The position numbers and the translations under genes were made by a program. From an uncultured Sulfurovum sp. (GTDB lineage Bacteria; Campylobacterota; Campylobacteria; Campylobacterales; Sulfurovaceae): DNA of 64,000 nt. The notes below the pieces were generated by a model. That model made no database searches. It saw nothing but the letters and a program-made list of their open reading frames with translations, and was not told the origin of the DNA. Positions 16,973-24,995 of this stretch are shown here, piece after piece. Position 1 is the first letter of the stretch. Each line of letters begins with the position of its first letter. The stretch spans positions 1-64,000 of the forward strand of contig CACVAP010000093.1 in NCBI GenBank assembly GCA_902727895.1, given 5' to 3'.

Positions 16973-19443
16973 TCTCTTCCTTCTACATTTCTAGTACCAT
17001 AACGTAACTCTAAAGCATCAATATACTGATTTTCTGTCATCTCTAATACTTTAGATAAAACCTCATCACTATCTATCATTTTACTTTCTTTTAATCTTTT
17101 CAAAAAAATAAAATTACTTAAGGGATCATGCCAAAAGAAGTTAAATTCATCTATACCTAACTTTCCTCTGCTTCGATAGGCATTTGCATAATTATTTTTA
17201 AGAAATAAATTGGTATTAAATACTTTTATTTTACCTGTATTGAACCGTATAATATCCATGATAACTCTCTGAATCCCACTGGGAGCTCCTTTAAGCATTG
17301 TCGTAGCAAAAGCATGACCTGCCATATAACGTGGTCTAATATTCGTTTCTAATCCTAAAAAGCAAATATCATCTTCTTTATGTGAAGTATCTATTATCAC
17401 CCAATCTAACTCATTCATATATGAAATTTTTTGAGTATCTAATTGATTTCCTAATAAAATTTCACTAATATAAAAAGAAATATTCGTTCTTTCTCCAAAT
17501 TCTTCTTTAGCAAAGTTAGTTATACCATTATAATTGAACCTTAAGACAAGATCAAAACTATCAATCTCCTCTCCGACATTCAATCCCGACTCAAGAGGTC
17601 CAACAATGGCAATGGATTTGTTTTCAATATATTTAGAAAATTCTCTCTCCTTATCCGTAAAAAAATCTTCATAAAAGTCTCGTTTAACTTCTTTATTTTC
17701 AAAATAAAACTCAGACAATCCTAGTAACTGCAAATATTTTTGAATATACTTACTATCATTTTCAAGTAGTTTACTTCTTAATAAACTATAATCTTCTTTT
17801 TTATTTGCTTCTATCATTGCATTTACTTTATATCTTAGAAAAGCATTGTTCTCAACTTCTTTTCCTAATAAAATAGAATCTCGTGCATTGGTTCTTGCTA
17901 TTTGATATTTTGTGTATAAACGAGCAAAAATAAAAAGGTTGGAAAACAAAAACCATATAGGATAAGGTAAAAACTTAGCTTCTAAATTTTTATTAAACTG
18001 TATTCCTAATACCTCTATTTTCTGAAGGAAACCCTCACCTTTTAAAGAAGTCCATAGGCTATCATCCGTTAATTTTACATCATCTAAAATACTTAAAAAA
18101 TTCATCTTTAATAGTTTCCATTGCTTAGAGTTTCTTCTAGACTTAATAATAGCCTGATTTAGTAAGAATTCAACTCCAGCAAAGTTTTCAGCATTAAATA
18201 TATGATGAAAATAAACCAAACTGTCTTCTAACTTTTTAGTTTTATCTTCACTCAAGAGCATAAGTTCAGATTCACGTTTATAATATAAATAAGGAAAAGA
18301 TTCTATACTCTCTATATATTCTTCTTCTATCTTTGTAAACTTCTCAAAACTAGATTTCCAGTCTTTTTTATTAAAACTGCTTAAAGCATCATCATATAAA
18401 AACTTTAACTCTGATGAAAACTCATCTGATACTTTATTGGTCTTATTACTATCTATTGTTATAAAAAAATTTGATTGTATATATTCATTCAAATCTGTAT
18501 TTACATCAAAAGTATTTAGAAGAGTTTGTTTCTCTTTTAAAACAAAATATTTCGAGAAACCCCTATTAGATACTAAATATTTACTTCTTGCTAAATACCT
18601 CATATATAAGTCACTGTCTTTTATAACAAATATAATATTATGACTATTTATATATTCTTCATTTATTATATTTTTATCTTGAATTACCCATACATGTTCA
18701 TAGGTGTCAAACTTTACATTTTTTATTAATAATAAAAATATTTCATAAGGAATACCTGATAACACATCCTCATCACTACTTTCATAAAGAATTATATTTT
18801 CTTCTACTTCAAAGCGATTAGAATACTCTTCAACATCATTTGTAGCAACTGTGTCTAAGGATTGTACAATCCTTTGCTCTTTAAAGTATGAAGAAGCTTC
18901 TTCATACTTTCGTTGTTGTACAAGTACACCTCCCAATGAAAAATAAACATCTGCCTCAAACTCATCATTTCTACGAATATAAGCTTTATATCCATACTCT
19001 GCTACATCCCAACAGCCTAATTCCTCAGCTTTGATAGCAAAGCTTTTCCAACTATCTAATCGGGAAAGATTTAATGTTTGAATATATTCATAAAGAAAAA
19101 TTCTATTCTTTGTAACTATTTTTTTAACTGGATTTTTTATAGACAATAGCCTTTTCTTCATCATTAAAAAAGCACCACAAGCCTCTTTATACTGTTTGAT
19201 TGTATCAAAAGTATATCCTAGCCGATAATAAGTATCTGAATTTTTCTCATTATCAAAAAAGGTTGCCATATTATATGAAGAAATAGCAGAATTATATTTC
19301 TTTAACTGCTCTTGTACTTCTCCTAAATTCTGATAGGTATCAACTTTTTTATCAGAATTTATTATTGCTTCAAGATATAATTTTTCTGCTTTCTCCAAAA
19401 TATAAAACGCTTCATTCTCATCAGATTTATTTCCAAAATTCAT
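16969..19443 (-). CDS. TPR protein with a C-terminal sialyltransferase-like (GT29) domain
   Basis: An 824-residue mosaic. Residues 10-200 have TPR-like repeats (YLEAIINSDKKVDTYQNLGEVQ and following). Residues 225-330 contain a piece resembling the N-lobe of TagF proteins (YEHVWVIQDKN, RYLARSKYLVSNRGFSKYF, TLLNTF). Residues 350-610 are helical. The end (about 630-800) resembles GT29: SIAIVGPLESGLNVGEEIDSFD then VLRFN matches sialylmotif L, and GAPSGIQRVIMDIIRF with KVFNTNLF matches motif S; WHDPLSNF follows. This suggests transfer of a CMP-activated nonulosonate-type sugar, and a cytidylyltransferase cassette lies right next to it. Start ATG; the end overlaps the GT4 gene by four bases. Confidence 0.65.
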   Translation of the reverse strand: MNFGNKSDENEAFYILEKAEKLYLEAIINSDKKVDTYQNLGEVQEQLKKYNSAISSYNMATFFDNEKNSDTYYRLGYTFDTIKQYKEACGAFLMMKKRLLSIKNPVKKIVTKNRIFLYEYIQTLNLSRLDSWKSFAIKAEELGCWDVAEYGYKAYIRRNDEFEADVYFSLGGVLVQQRKYEEASSYFKEQRIVQSLDTVATNDVEEYSNRFEVEENIILYESSDEDVLSGIPYEIFLLLIKNVKFDTYEHVWVIQDKNIINEEYINSHNIIFVIKDSDLYMRYLARSKYLVSNRGFSKYFVLKEKQTLLNTFDVNTDLNEYIQSNFFITIDSNKTNKVSDEFSSELKFLYDDALSSFNKKDWKSSFEKFTKIEEEYIESIESFPYLYYKRESELMLLSEDKTKKLEDSLVYFHHIFNAENFAGVEFLLNQAIIKSRRNSKQWKLLKMNFLSILDDVKLTDDSLWTSLKGEGFLQKIEVLGIQFNKNLEAKFLPYPIWFLFSNLFIFARLYTKYQIARTNARDSILLGKEVENNAFLRYKVNAMIEANKKEDYSLLRSKLLENDSKYIQKYLQLLGLSEFYFENKEVKRDFYEDFFTDKEREFSKYIENKSIAIVGPLESGLNVGEEIDSFDLVLRFNYNGITNFAKEEFGERTNISFYISEILLGNQLDTQKISYMNELDWVIIDTSHKEDDICFLGLETNIRPRYMAGHAFATTMLKGAPSGIQRVIMDIIRFNTGKIKVFNTNLFLKNNYANAYRSRGKLGIDEFNFFWHDPLSNFIFLKRLKESKMIDSDEVLSKVLEMTENQYIDALELRYGTRNVEGRE

Positions 19444-19694
19444 TATTTCTACTTACTATCAATCTCTTTTTTATTTAAATAATATTCCATATAAATAATA
19501 TATGATTAATCTTTTTATTATGCATTCTATCGAACTCTAATAATGTGATAAGCATAGTTCATACATATCTAAGTAATAATCTAATTACTCACTTCATATC
19601 GTGACATATTCACTTTATCTATCCTTCTCAAACTACTGATGTGCTACCCAAATACTCTCTTATCCCAAGCCCCATAAGATTAACCCAAAAAAGC

Positions 19695-19700
19695 TATAAT
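19695..19700 (+). promoter_or_regulatory. Possible -10 box for the CMP-sugar cassette
   Basis: TATAAT lies 18 bases before the ATG at 19719. The leader would be very short, so a promoter further upstream is equally possible. The gap 19,444-19,694 shows no other clear element. Confidence 0.3.
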
Positions 19701-19718
19701 AACTTAAAGGATTTACAC

Positions 19719-20378
19719 ATGAAAACAATAGGCTTAATTCCATTTTGGTTTAACAATGGTAATAGCAGAGATATTAAAAAGTTAGCAGGGAAGCATCTAA
19801 TAGACTACAGTGTCTCTCTGCTCAACGCTTCCACTTTAATTGAAGAAACTATTATCTACTCTTCCTACCAAGACATTCTAAACTACATAGATCCAGAACT
19901 TAAAGTTACACATCTTTCAAGAGATTCTAGCTTAGATAATGAAGACATACTTATTGAAGACATTATAGAAAGTTTCTTTGCAGACTACACAGCAGAGACT
20001 CTTGTCTTGCTCCACCCCTATAGTCCATTCTTGACACTAGACACATTAAATGAATGCATAAAAAAAGTACAAACTAACGTTTATGACTCTGCTTTCACAG
20101 CCATAGAGACTAAAAAATTTGCTTGGTATAAAGATAATCCTCTAAACTTTGACCGAACAAAAAAGTCCCCAAAACTCAAAGATTTAGATTCTATAATTAG
20201 TGAACAAGGATTACTTTATGTCTTAACTAAAGAAAGCTTTTTACAACACAAAAGTAGAGTAGGAAATAATCCTTATATGCACATCATTAATCATTTTGAA
20301 GGACATGAGATCAATGAAAAAAAAGATTTCGAAATTGCTGAATTAATTATTAATTCAGGAATGTTTCAAGGAATATAA
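19719..20378 (+). CDS. Acylneuraminate cytidylyltransferase-like protein (divergent)
   Basis: The track starts this ORF at a GTG (19641), but ATG at 19719 has AAAGGA seven bases upstream and begins a proper fold, MKTIGLIPFWFNN, so I use 19719 (219 residues). The core resembles CMP-sugar synthetases: LAGKHLIDYSVSLLNAS, then LVLLHPYSPFLT, FTAIETKKFAWY and EGHEINEKKDFEIAELI. The usual RxGSKRxxxKN nucleotide-binding loop is replaced by FNNGNSRDIKK, so activity may be altered. It could pair with the second cytidylyltransferase at the end of this cassette. The next gene starts two bases after its stop. Confidence 0.7.
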   Translation: MKTIGLIPFWFNNGNSRDIKKLAGKHLIDYSVSLLNASTLIEETIIYSSYQDILNYIDPELKVTHLSRDSSLDNEDILIEDIIESFFADYTAETLVLLHPYSPFLTLDTLNECIKKVQTNVYDSAFTAIETKKFAWYKDNPLNFDRTKKSPKLKDLDSIISEQGLLYVLTKESFLQHKSRVGNNPYMHIINHFEGHEINEKKDFEIAELIINSGMFQGI

Positions 20379-20379
20379 C

Positions 20380-21495
20380 ATGGAAACCATCAATGTAGAT
20401 TTTACAGAAAACAACTATGATATCCATATAGACAAGGGGATTATTCAACATATTGCTAAACTACTTCTTTCTAAGACAAACAACAAAAAAGTCATTATTG
20501 TGGCTGATGATTTTTTTAAAGACTCTATAGTAAAAGATATTATAGCTTTACTACATCAATTTGAAATCCATACGCATTTTATGCCTGCTGGAAAAGCCAA
20601 TAAAAACATGAATGAAGTCTTAAAAATCTATGCTATTTTAGAAGAAAATGATTTAGCACGTGATTCCACTCTCATTGCTATTGGTGGTGGAGTTATTGGC
20701 GACTTGGCAGGTTTTATCGCAAGTACTTGGTATAGAGGTATGAACTTAGTTCACATACCTACTACACTCATGGCAATGGTCGACAGCTCGGTAGGTGGGA
20801 AGGTTGCCATTAACTTTAGACAGACTATTAATGCTGTAGGTAATTACTATCACCCTATCTTTACACTAATGGATTTAGATCTTATAGACAGTTTACCAAC
20901 TAGAGACTATAACTCAGGTATAGCTGAGGTAATCAAATGTGCCATCATTAATGATAAAGATTTTTATAACACTTTATCAACAAACTCTTTAAATATCTTA
21001 AATAAAAAAGAAGAAGATGTTAAAGCTTTCATTTCTAAAAGTATTAAAATAAAAATTGCCCATGTACAAGGTGATATACGCGAAGGAAACAAGCGTTTAC
21101 TCCTAAACTATGGACATACATTGGGACATGCTATTGAAATTTCTACAGCAACAAACTATCAAGAACACTACCGACATGGAGAAGGTGTTTCTCTTGGTAT
21201 AATGGCTGCTGCTTATATCGCAGAAGAACATTTATCACTCTCGCCTACTATTTATGCGTCTTATGAAAAGCTCTTTCAGTCTTACTCTTTACCAACTTAT
21301 GTCTCTGCCTCTCAAATTGGCTTTAGTCGAGAAGCATTATTGAAAAAATGTTTACGAAATGTTCTTAAAGATAAAAAAAGAATTGACAACCATCTAAGAG
21401 TTGTCTTAGCAAGTGAGATTGGAAAAGCATCTACCTATACAGAGGTTCCAATGAAATTAATTGAATTAGCATTTCATCATATTATAAAGGAGTAA
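20380..21495 (+). CDS. 3-Dehydroquinate synthase-like sugar phosphate cyclase
   Basis: A 371-residue NAD- and metal-dependent cyclase of the AroB superfamily. Motifs are IAIGGGVIGDLAGFIAST, IPTTLMAMVDSSVGGK, the metal ligand Glu in SGIAEVIKCAI, His in LLLNYGHTLGHAIE and His in HGEGVSLGIMAAA. The region after GGK reads VAINFRQTINAVGNYYHP, where true DHQ synthases have TGxNxxxGKNxIGxFxQP; these substitutions lie near the substrate pocket and suggest a different substrate. The setting between cytidylyltransferases and an aldo/keto reductase also argues for a specialised carbasugar or keto-sugar pathway rather than shikimate. ATG with AAGGA. Confidence 0.85.
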   Translation: METINVDFTENNYDIHIDKGIIQHIAKLLLSKTNNKKVIIVADDFFKDSIVKDIIALLHQFEIHTHFMPAGKANKNMNEVLKIYAILEENDLARDSTLIAIGGGVIGDLAGFIASTWYRGMNLVHIPTTLMAMVDSSVGGKVAINFRQTINAVGNYYHPIFTLMDLDLIDSLPTRDYNSGIAEVIKCAIINDKDFYNTLSTNSLNILNKKEEDVKAFISKSIKIKIAHVQGDIREGNKRLLLNYGHTLGHAIEISTATNYQEHYRHGEGVSLGIMAAAYIAEEHLSLSPTIYASYEKLFQSYSLPTYVSASQIGFSREALLKKCLRNVLKDKKRIDNHLRVVLASEIGKASTYTEVPMKLIELAFHHIIKE

Positions 21496-21496
21496 A

Positions 21497-22516
21497 ATGA
21501 ATTACAGATACATTGGTAAATCTGGGCTCAGAGTTTCAGAGATTGGATTAGGAACAATGACATTTGGGACAAATGCCAATAAAAAAGAATCTTTTAAGAT
21601 TATGGACAAAGCCTATGAGCGTGGTATAAACCTTATAGACACAGCAGAACTCTACCCCTCGCCTGTATCAAAAGAGTTAGCAGGTCTTAGTGAGGTGTAT
21701 ATAGGTGAATGGTTACAAACAAAACCCCGAGATTCTATCATTTTGGCTTCCAAAGTAGCAGGTGGGGCAAATAGTTGGTTTATTCCTCCCATACGTCATG
21801 GCTTAACTGCGCTAGATTCATTTCATATTATAAAAGCTGTAGAAGCATCTTTAAAACGCTTAAACACAGAATACCTAGACTTATATCAAATTCATTGGTC
21901 AGATACTACTGTACCCATAGAAGAGACACTAAAAGCCTTAGATATACTCGTAAAAAGTGGGAAGGTTCGTTATATTGGTACATCAAATGATACTGCCTAT
22001 GGACTAACAAAAGCCAATGAAATAGCAAAGCACAAAAAACTAAGTAGATTCCAATCCATACAAAATAATTTTTCTCTTAACAATCCACGGTTCTTAGATG
22101 AATTCTCTACTCTATGTCAAGAAGAACAAATTTCTTTACTTGCCTATTCTCCACTCGCTGGTGGTGTCTTGAGTGGTAAGTACAACGATGGTAATTACCC
22201 TTCCAATGCACGGTATTCACACCATATTAGCTCCAAAGCATTAAGAGAAAGAGAAATGGCTAAACGCTTTATAAACCCTAAGACCATAGAAGCTACTAAA
22301 TCCTATATGAACTTAGCTAAAGACTTAGGGGTATCTTCTGTTACTTTAGCCATAGCTTGGACACTAAACTTTGACTTTGTTGCTTCTACTTTGACATCTG
22401 CTAGAGCTGAGGAACAATTGGATGAAGTTTTACAAGCAACAGAGTTTAAAATGACGGATGATATTTTAAAAGAAATTGAGAAAATACAGAAAGATATATT
22501 ATACCCCATGGGTTAA
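21497..22516 (+). CDS. Aldo/keto reductase (Tas-like)
   Basis: A 339-residue NADPH-dependent aldo/keto reductase. The catalytic tetrad is visible as D and Y in NLIDTAELYP, K in IILASKVAGG and H in LYQIHWSDT. The start YRYIGKSGLRVSEIGLGTMTFG and the AELYPxP loop match the Tas group. The C-terminal cofactor region holds TLTSARAEEQLDEVL. It probably reduces the product of the AroB-like enzyme encoded just upstream; the gap is one base. AAAGGAG before ATG. The in-frame positions and spacing indicate a four-gene operon. Confidence 0.9.
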   Translation: MNYRYIGKSGLRVSEIGLGTMTFGTNANKKESFKIMDKAYERGINLIDTAELYPSPVSKELAGLSEVYIGEWLQTKPRDSIILASKVAGGANSWFIPPIRHGLTALDSFHIIKAVEASLKRLNTEYLDLYQIHWSDTTVPIEETLKALDILVKSGKVRYIGTSNDTAYGLTKANEIAKHKKLSRFQSIQNNFSLNNPRFLDEFSTLCQEEQISLLAYSPLAGGVLSGKYNDGNYPSNARYSHHISSKALREREMAKRFINPKTIEATKSYMNLAKDLGVSSVTLAIAWTLNFDFVASTLTSARAEEQLDEVLQATEFKMTDDILKEIEKIQKDILYPMG

Positions 22517-22535
22517 AACAAAATAAAGGTAAAAA

Positions 22536-23222
22536 ATGAGTATTTCAATAGTACTACCCATTAGAAAAGGTAGCCAACGTGTTAAAAACAAGAACATACG
22601 ACCTTTTTCCAAAGATGGAAAAAGTTTAACAGAGTTAAAGATTATAGAACTTCTTAAAATTAAAGAAGTAGATGAAATCGTTGTAACCTCTAATTATGAT
22701 GAGGCCATAGAGCAAATAGAAGCCATAGCTAAAAATGACCCACGTGTCAAAATAGACAGACGTCCTGAACATCTATGTACGCCAACTACAAATGTAAAAG
22801 AGCTTATAGAGTATATGCCTACTATTACTACAGGAGAACATATATTATGGTTACATGTCACTAGTCCTTTTGTCAAAGCAGAAGATTATCAACAAGGTAT
22901 TAAAAAGTACTTTGAAGCTTTAGAAGAAGGACGAGACTCCATTATGTCGGTTACCGAAATAAAACAATTCTTATGGTCAGATAGAGAGAAAAAGATTATT
23001 AATGCAAATAGTAGTATTGAAAGTAAATGGGTACAAACGCAAGACCTAGAACCTCTCTATGAAATCAATCATGCTTTTTACATTAACTCTAGAGAAAATT
23101 ACTTAAATACTTCAGACAGAATTGGAAGTAATCCATACTTATATGTATTAAAAGGTTCAAAAGTTATTGATATTGATTGGGAAGAAGATTTTGAATTGGC
23201 TAGTAAGATTTTTAATATTTAG
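22536..23222 (+). CDS. Acylneuraminate cytidylyltransferase family protein
   Basis: A 228-residue CMP-sugar synthetase-like enzyme. The nucleotide-binding loop PIRKGSQRVKNKNIRPF is intact, followed by VDEIVVTSNYDEAIEQI, HILWLHVTSPFVKAEDY and WEEDFELASKIF at the end (the ID..EDF metal and product loop). It would activate an acidic keto-sugar or related hydroxyl with CTP. It shares the operon with the AroB-like and Tas-like enzymes, 19 bases after the latter, and its product could feed the GT29-like transferase next door. The exact sugar is unknown. SD AAAGG. A hairpin terminator follows. Confidence 0.88.
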   Translation: MSISIVLPIRKGSQRVKNKNIRPFSKDGKSLTELKIIELLKIKEVDEIVVTSNYDEAIEQIEAIAKNDPRVKIDRRPEHLCTPTTNVKELIEYMPTITTGEHILWLHVTSPFVKAEDYQQGIKKYFEALEEGRDSIMSVTEIKQFLWSDREKKIINANSSIESKWVQTQDLEPLYEINHAFYINSRENYLNTSDRIGSNPYLYVLKGSKVIDIDWEEDFELASKIFNI

Positions 23223-23245
23223 AAAAGAAGTGTAAGTTATAAAAG

Positions 23246-23271
23246 TTGCTAAGCAAATAAATGCTTAGCAA
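23246..23271. terminator. Bidirectional-type hairpin between convergent genes
   Basis: TTGCTAAGCA, a six-base loop, then TGCTTAGCAA: a perfect 10-bp stem. On the minus strand it is followed by CTTTTAT, so it fits best as the terminator of the secreted-protein gene. A second, weaker stem (AACAACA/TGTTGTT) lies at 23271-23297. Confidence 0.7.
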
Positions 23272-23312
23272 ACAACAAAACTAAAAGTTCTGTTGTTCAA
23301 GAAAAGTGATTT

Positions 23313-24824
23313 CTAGAATACTGAAATCGCTCTATCTCCACCATCAGGTCCAGCCATTGTAGCAACAACTGTAGCTTCAGCAGAAATTGAGAATACTACA
23401 GACCATGCATTTTTAAGACCAGCAGCATCAGCACCATCTTTTAAAGCACCTTGTGTTGAGAAGTAGAATCCTGTTGCACCAGCTGCAATAGTACCTAAAT
23501 CAATTGAAGGAGAAACTGTACCATCTTGATCTGTAACGATAGCCGAAATTGTAGCTTCAGAATCAGAAAGACTTGTAACTTTAACCATTGATTTGTAAGA
23601 TGAGTTCATGTAAGGAACTGTAAACTGTGTTTCACCACCAGTTGCAAATGTAGCTAAGCTAGCACCTTTAGCTTCTCTATCAGAGCTAAGTACCTTACCG
23701 TTACTTGCTGTAAATACAAGTCCACCAGTTACATCACCTTCAGTAATTACTGAAGTACCTGTTGGAGTATAAGTAATTGTAATATTATGCTCACCACCAG
23801 CGTTACTTACATTGATATCATTAATTGTAATAGCAGAACCCATTACACCTGTATCATTACTGTCACTGTGTGTACCATCTGCTGCTAAAGTAATTGCAAC
23901 ATCTGAGTTAGCACTATTAGCAAATACTGGAGTAACAGTAAGCGCAGTTAAGTTGAACTCGTCAGACATATTTTTAACAGTAATTGTAGTTGTACAAGGA
24001 CCTGTTGCAGTTTCCTCACAACCTGGACAATACTCACTAGCTCTAGAATCAGTAGCTGCAGCTACCATCGGATTATTAATTCCTGTAGCAAGTACAGCAT
24101 CTGAGAATACTTTATTCTCTTCATTAGTATCAATTGTACAAACTGGAACATCACAAGCTACAGTTACTAATCTCTTAGTTTGAGCAACTTGAATTGCAGG
24201 AGCAGTATAATCCGTAAATGCTTGAGATGAATCATCAATTGCCTGAGGAATCTCTACAGAAATTGCAGTACATGCATCTGCAGATGAAATAATTGATAAT
24301 GGAGTACCAGTAGCACAAGCACTACCTGCCATAAAAGTAACATTGCTATCTCTAACTAAAGAAGCAGCAAGAAGATTATCATCAATTCTAAAACTCATGT
24401 TGTTCATAGTAGTTGACCCATCTGTATCTCCAACAGAAACCATTGTTCCAACTTTACCTAAACCTGCATCAAGAATTGCTGCATTAGTACAGATAATAGC
24501 TTCTTGAGCTAATGCAAAAGTTGCATTATTCGCTCTTAATGTAAATTTTGAACCTGACGTTAAGTTAACAAATGAACTCCATACCAATTCAATTTCTTTT
24601 GGCACACCTGTAGCGAAATCTACAGAAACATTATGCTCATAAGAATTTAGGTTTTCCCCACCTAGTGCAGCTGTCCCACTATAGTCAACATAATCTGGGT
24701 TAATATAAAGCTTACTTAATCTGTCAGCTGTTGGAACATCTTCACCTACAACAGCTGTTGCTGCAGAAAGAGAGATACTTGAAATTATTGTACCAATTAG
24801 TACACTTGAAAGAATTTTGTTCAT
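23313..24824 (-). CDS. Secreted/surface protein with six bacterial N-glycosylation sequons
   Basis: A 503-residue exported protein of unrecognised family. A Sec signal (ILSSVLIGTIISSISLSAATA) leads into a beta-rich, Ala/Thr/Ser/Asp-rich chain with several cysteines (CDVPVC, YCPGC) likely to form disulfides. Six sites match D/E-x-N-x-S/T, the PglB sequon: EHNVS, DSNVT, EFNLT, DSNDT, DINVS and EHNIT. The composition, a strong AAGGAG site and its own candidate promoter and terminator suggest an abundant product, perhaps an S-layer-like or matrix protein. It sits directly downstream of the secretin gene, so it could be type II cargo; that is inference. Codon use looks more G/C-rich than the neighbours. 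Confidence 0.75.
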   Translation of the reverse strand: MNKILSSVLIGTIISSISLSAATAVVGEDVPTADRLSKLYINPDYVDYSGTAALGGENLNSYEHNVSVDFATGVPKEIELVWSSFVNLTSGSKFTLRANNATFALAQEAIICTNAAILDAGLGKVGTMVSVGDTDGSTTMNNMSFRIDDNLLAASLVRDSNVTFMAGSACATGTPLSIISSADACTAISVEIPQAIDDSSQAFTDYTAPAIQVAQTKRLVTVACDVPVCTIDTNEENKVFSDAVLATGINNPMVAAATDSRASEYCPGCEETATGPCTTTITVKNMSDEFNLTALTVTPVFANSANSDVAITLAADGTHSDSNDTGVMGSAITINDINVSNAGGEHNITITYTPTGTSVITEGDVTGGLVFTASNGKVLSSDREAKGASLATFATGGETQFTVPYMNSSYKSMVKVTSLSDSEATISAIVTDQDGTVSPSIDLGTIAAGATGFYFSTQGALKDGADAAGLKNAWSVVFSISAEATVVATMAGPDGGDRAISVF

Positions 24825-24879
24825 ATTTGAACTCCTTTTAAAAGTTTTAATTCATGAAGAATTACCCTCACTTGCTGTT

Positions 24880-24885
24880 ATTTTA
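24880..24885 (-). promoter_or_regulatory. Extended -10 promoter for the secreted protein gene
   Basis: TGCTAAAAT on the minus strand (TGn plus TAAAAT) lies about 55 bases before the ATG. It predicts a leader of about 50 bases containing the strong AAGGAG ribosome site, suiting separate high expression from the secretion operon. Confidence 0.45.
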
Positions 24886-24995
24886 GCACATATAATCTTA
24901 AATAAGTATAGTTTATTTTTAAAAACATTTTATGAAGGAAACATATCCCTCCTTGCTAAACATAAAAAAATATATTTAAACATGTAAAAATTTTT

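Noticed and set aside
19641-19718. Longer N-terminus of the first cytidylyltransferase-like ORF
   Set aside because: It needs a GTG with no ribosome site, while ATG at 19719 has AAAGGA at good spacing and begins the Rossmann strand.
20380-21495. Canonical shikimate-pathway aroB
   Set aside because: The fold and metal ligands fit, but the pocket motif after GGK differs and the operon has no shikimate or other central-metabolism genes. I keep it as AroB-like only.
23812-24183. Plus-strand ORF of 123 codons
   Set aside because: It is a shadow of the secreted-protein gene; it has no ribosome site and low-complexity composition, and the minus frame is clearly the real one.
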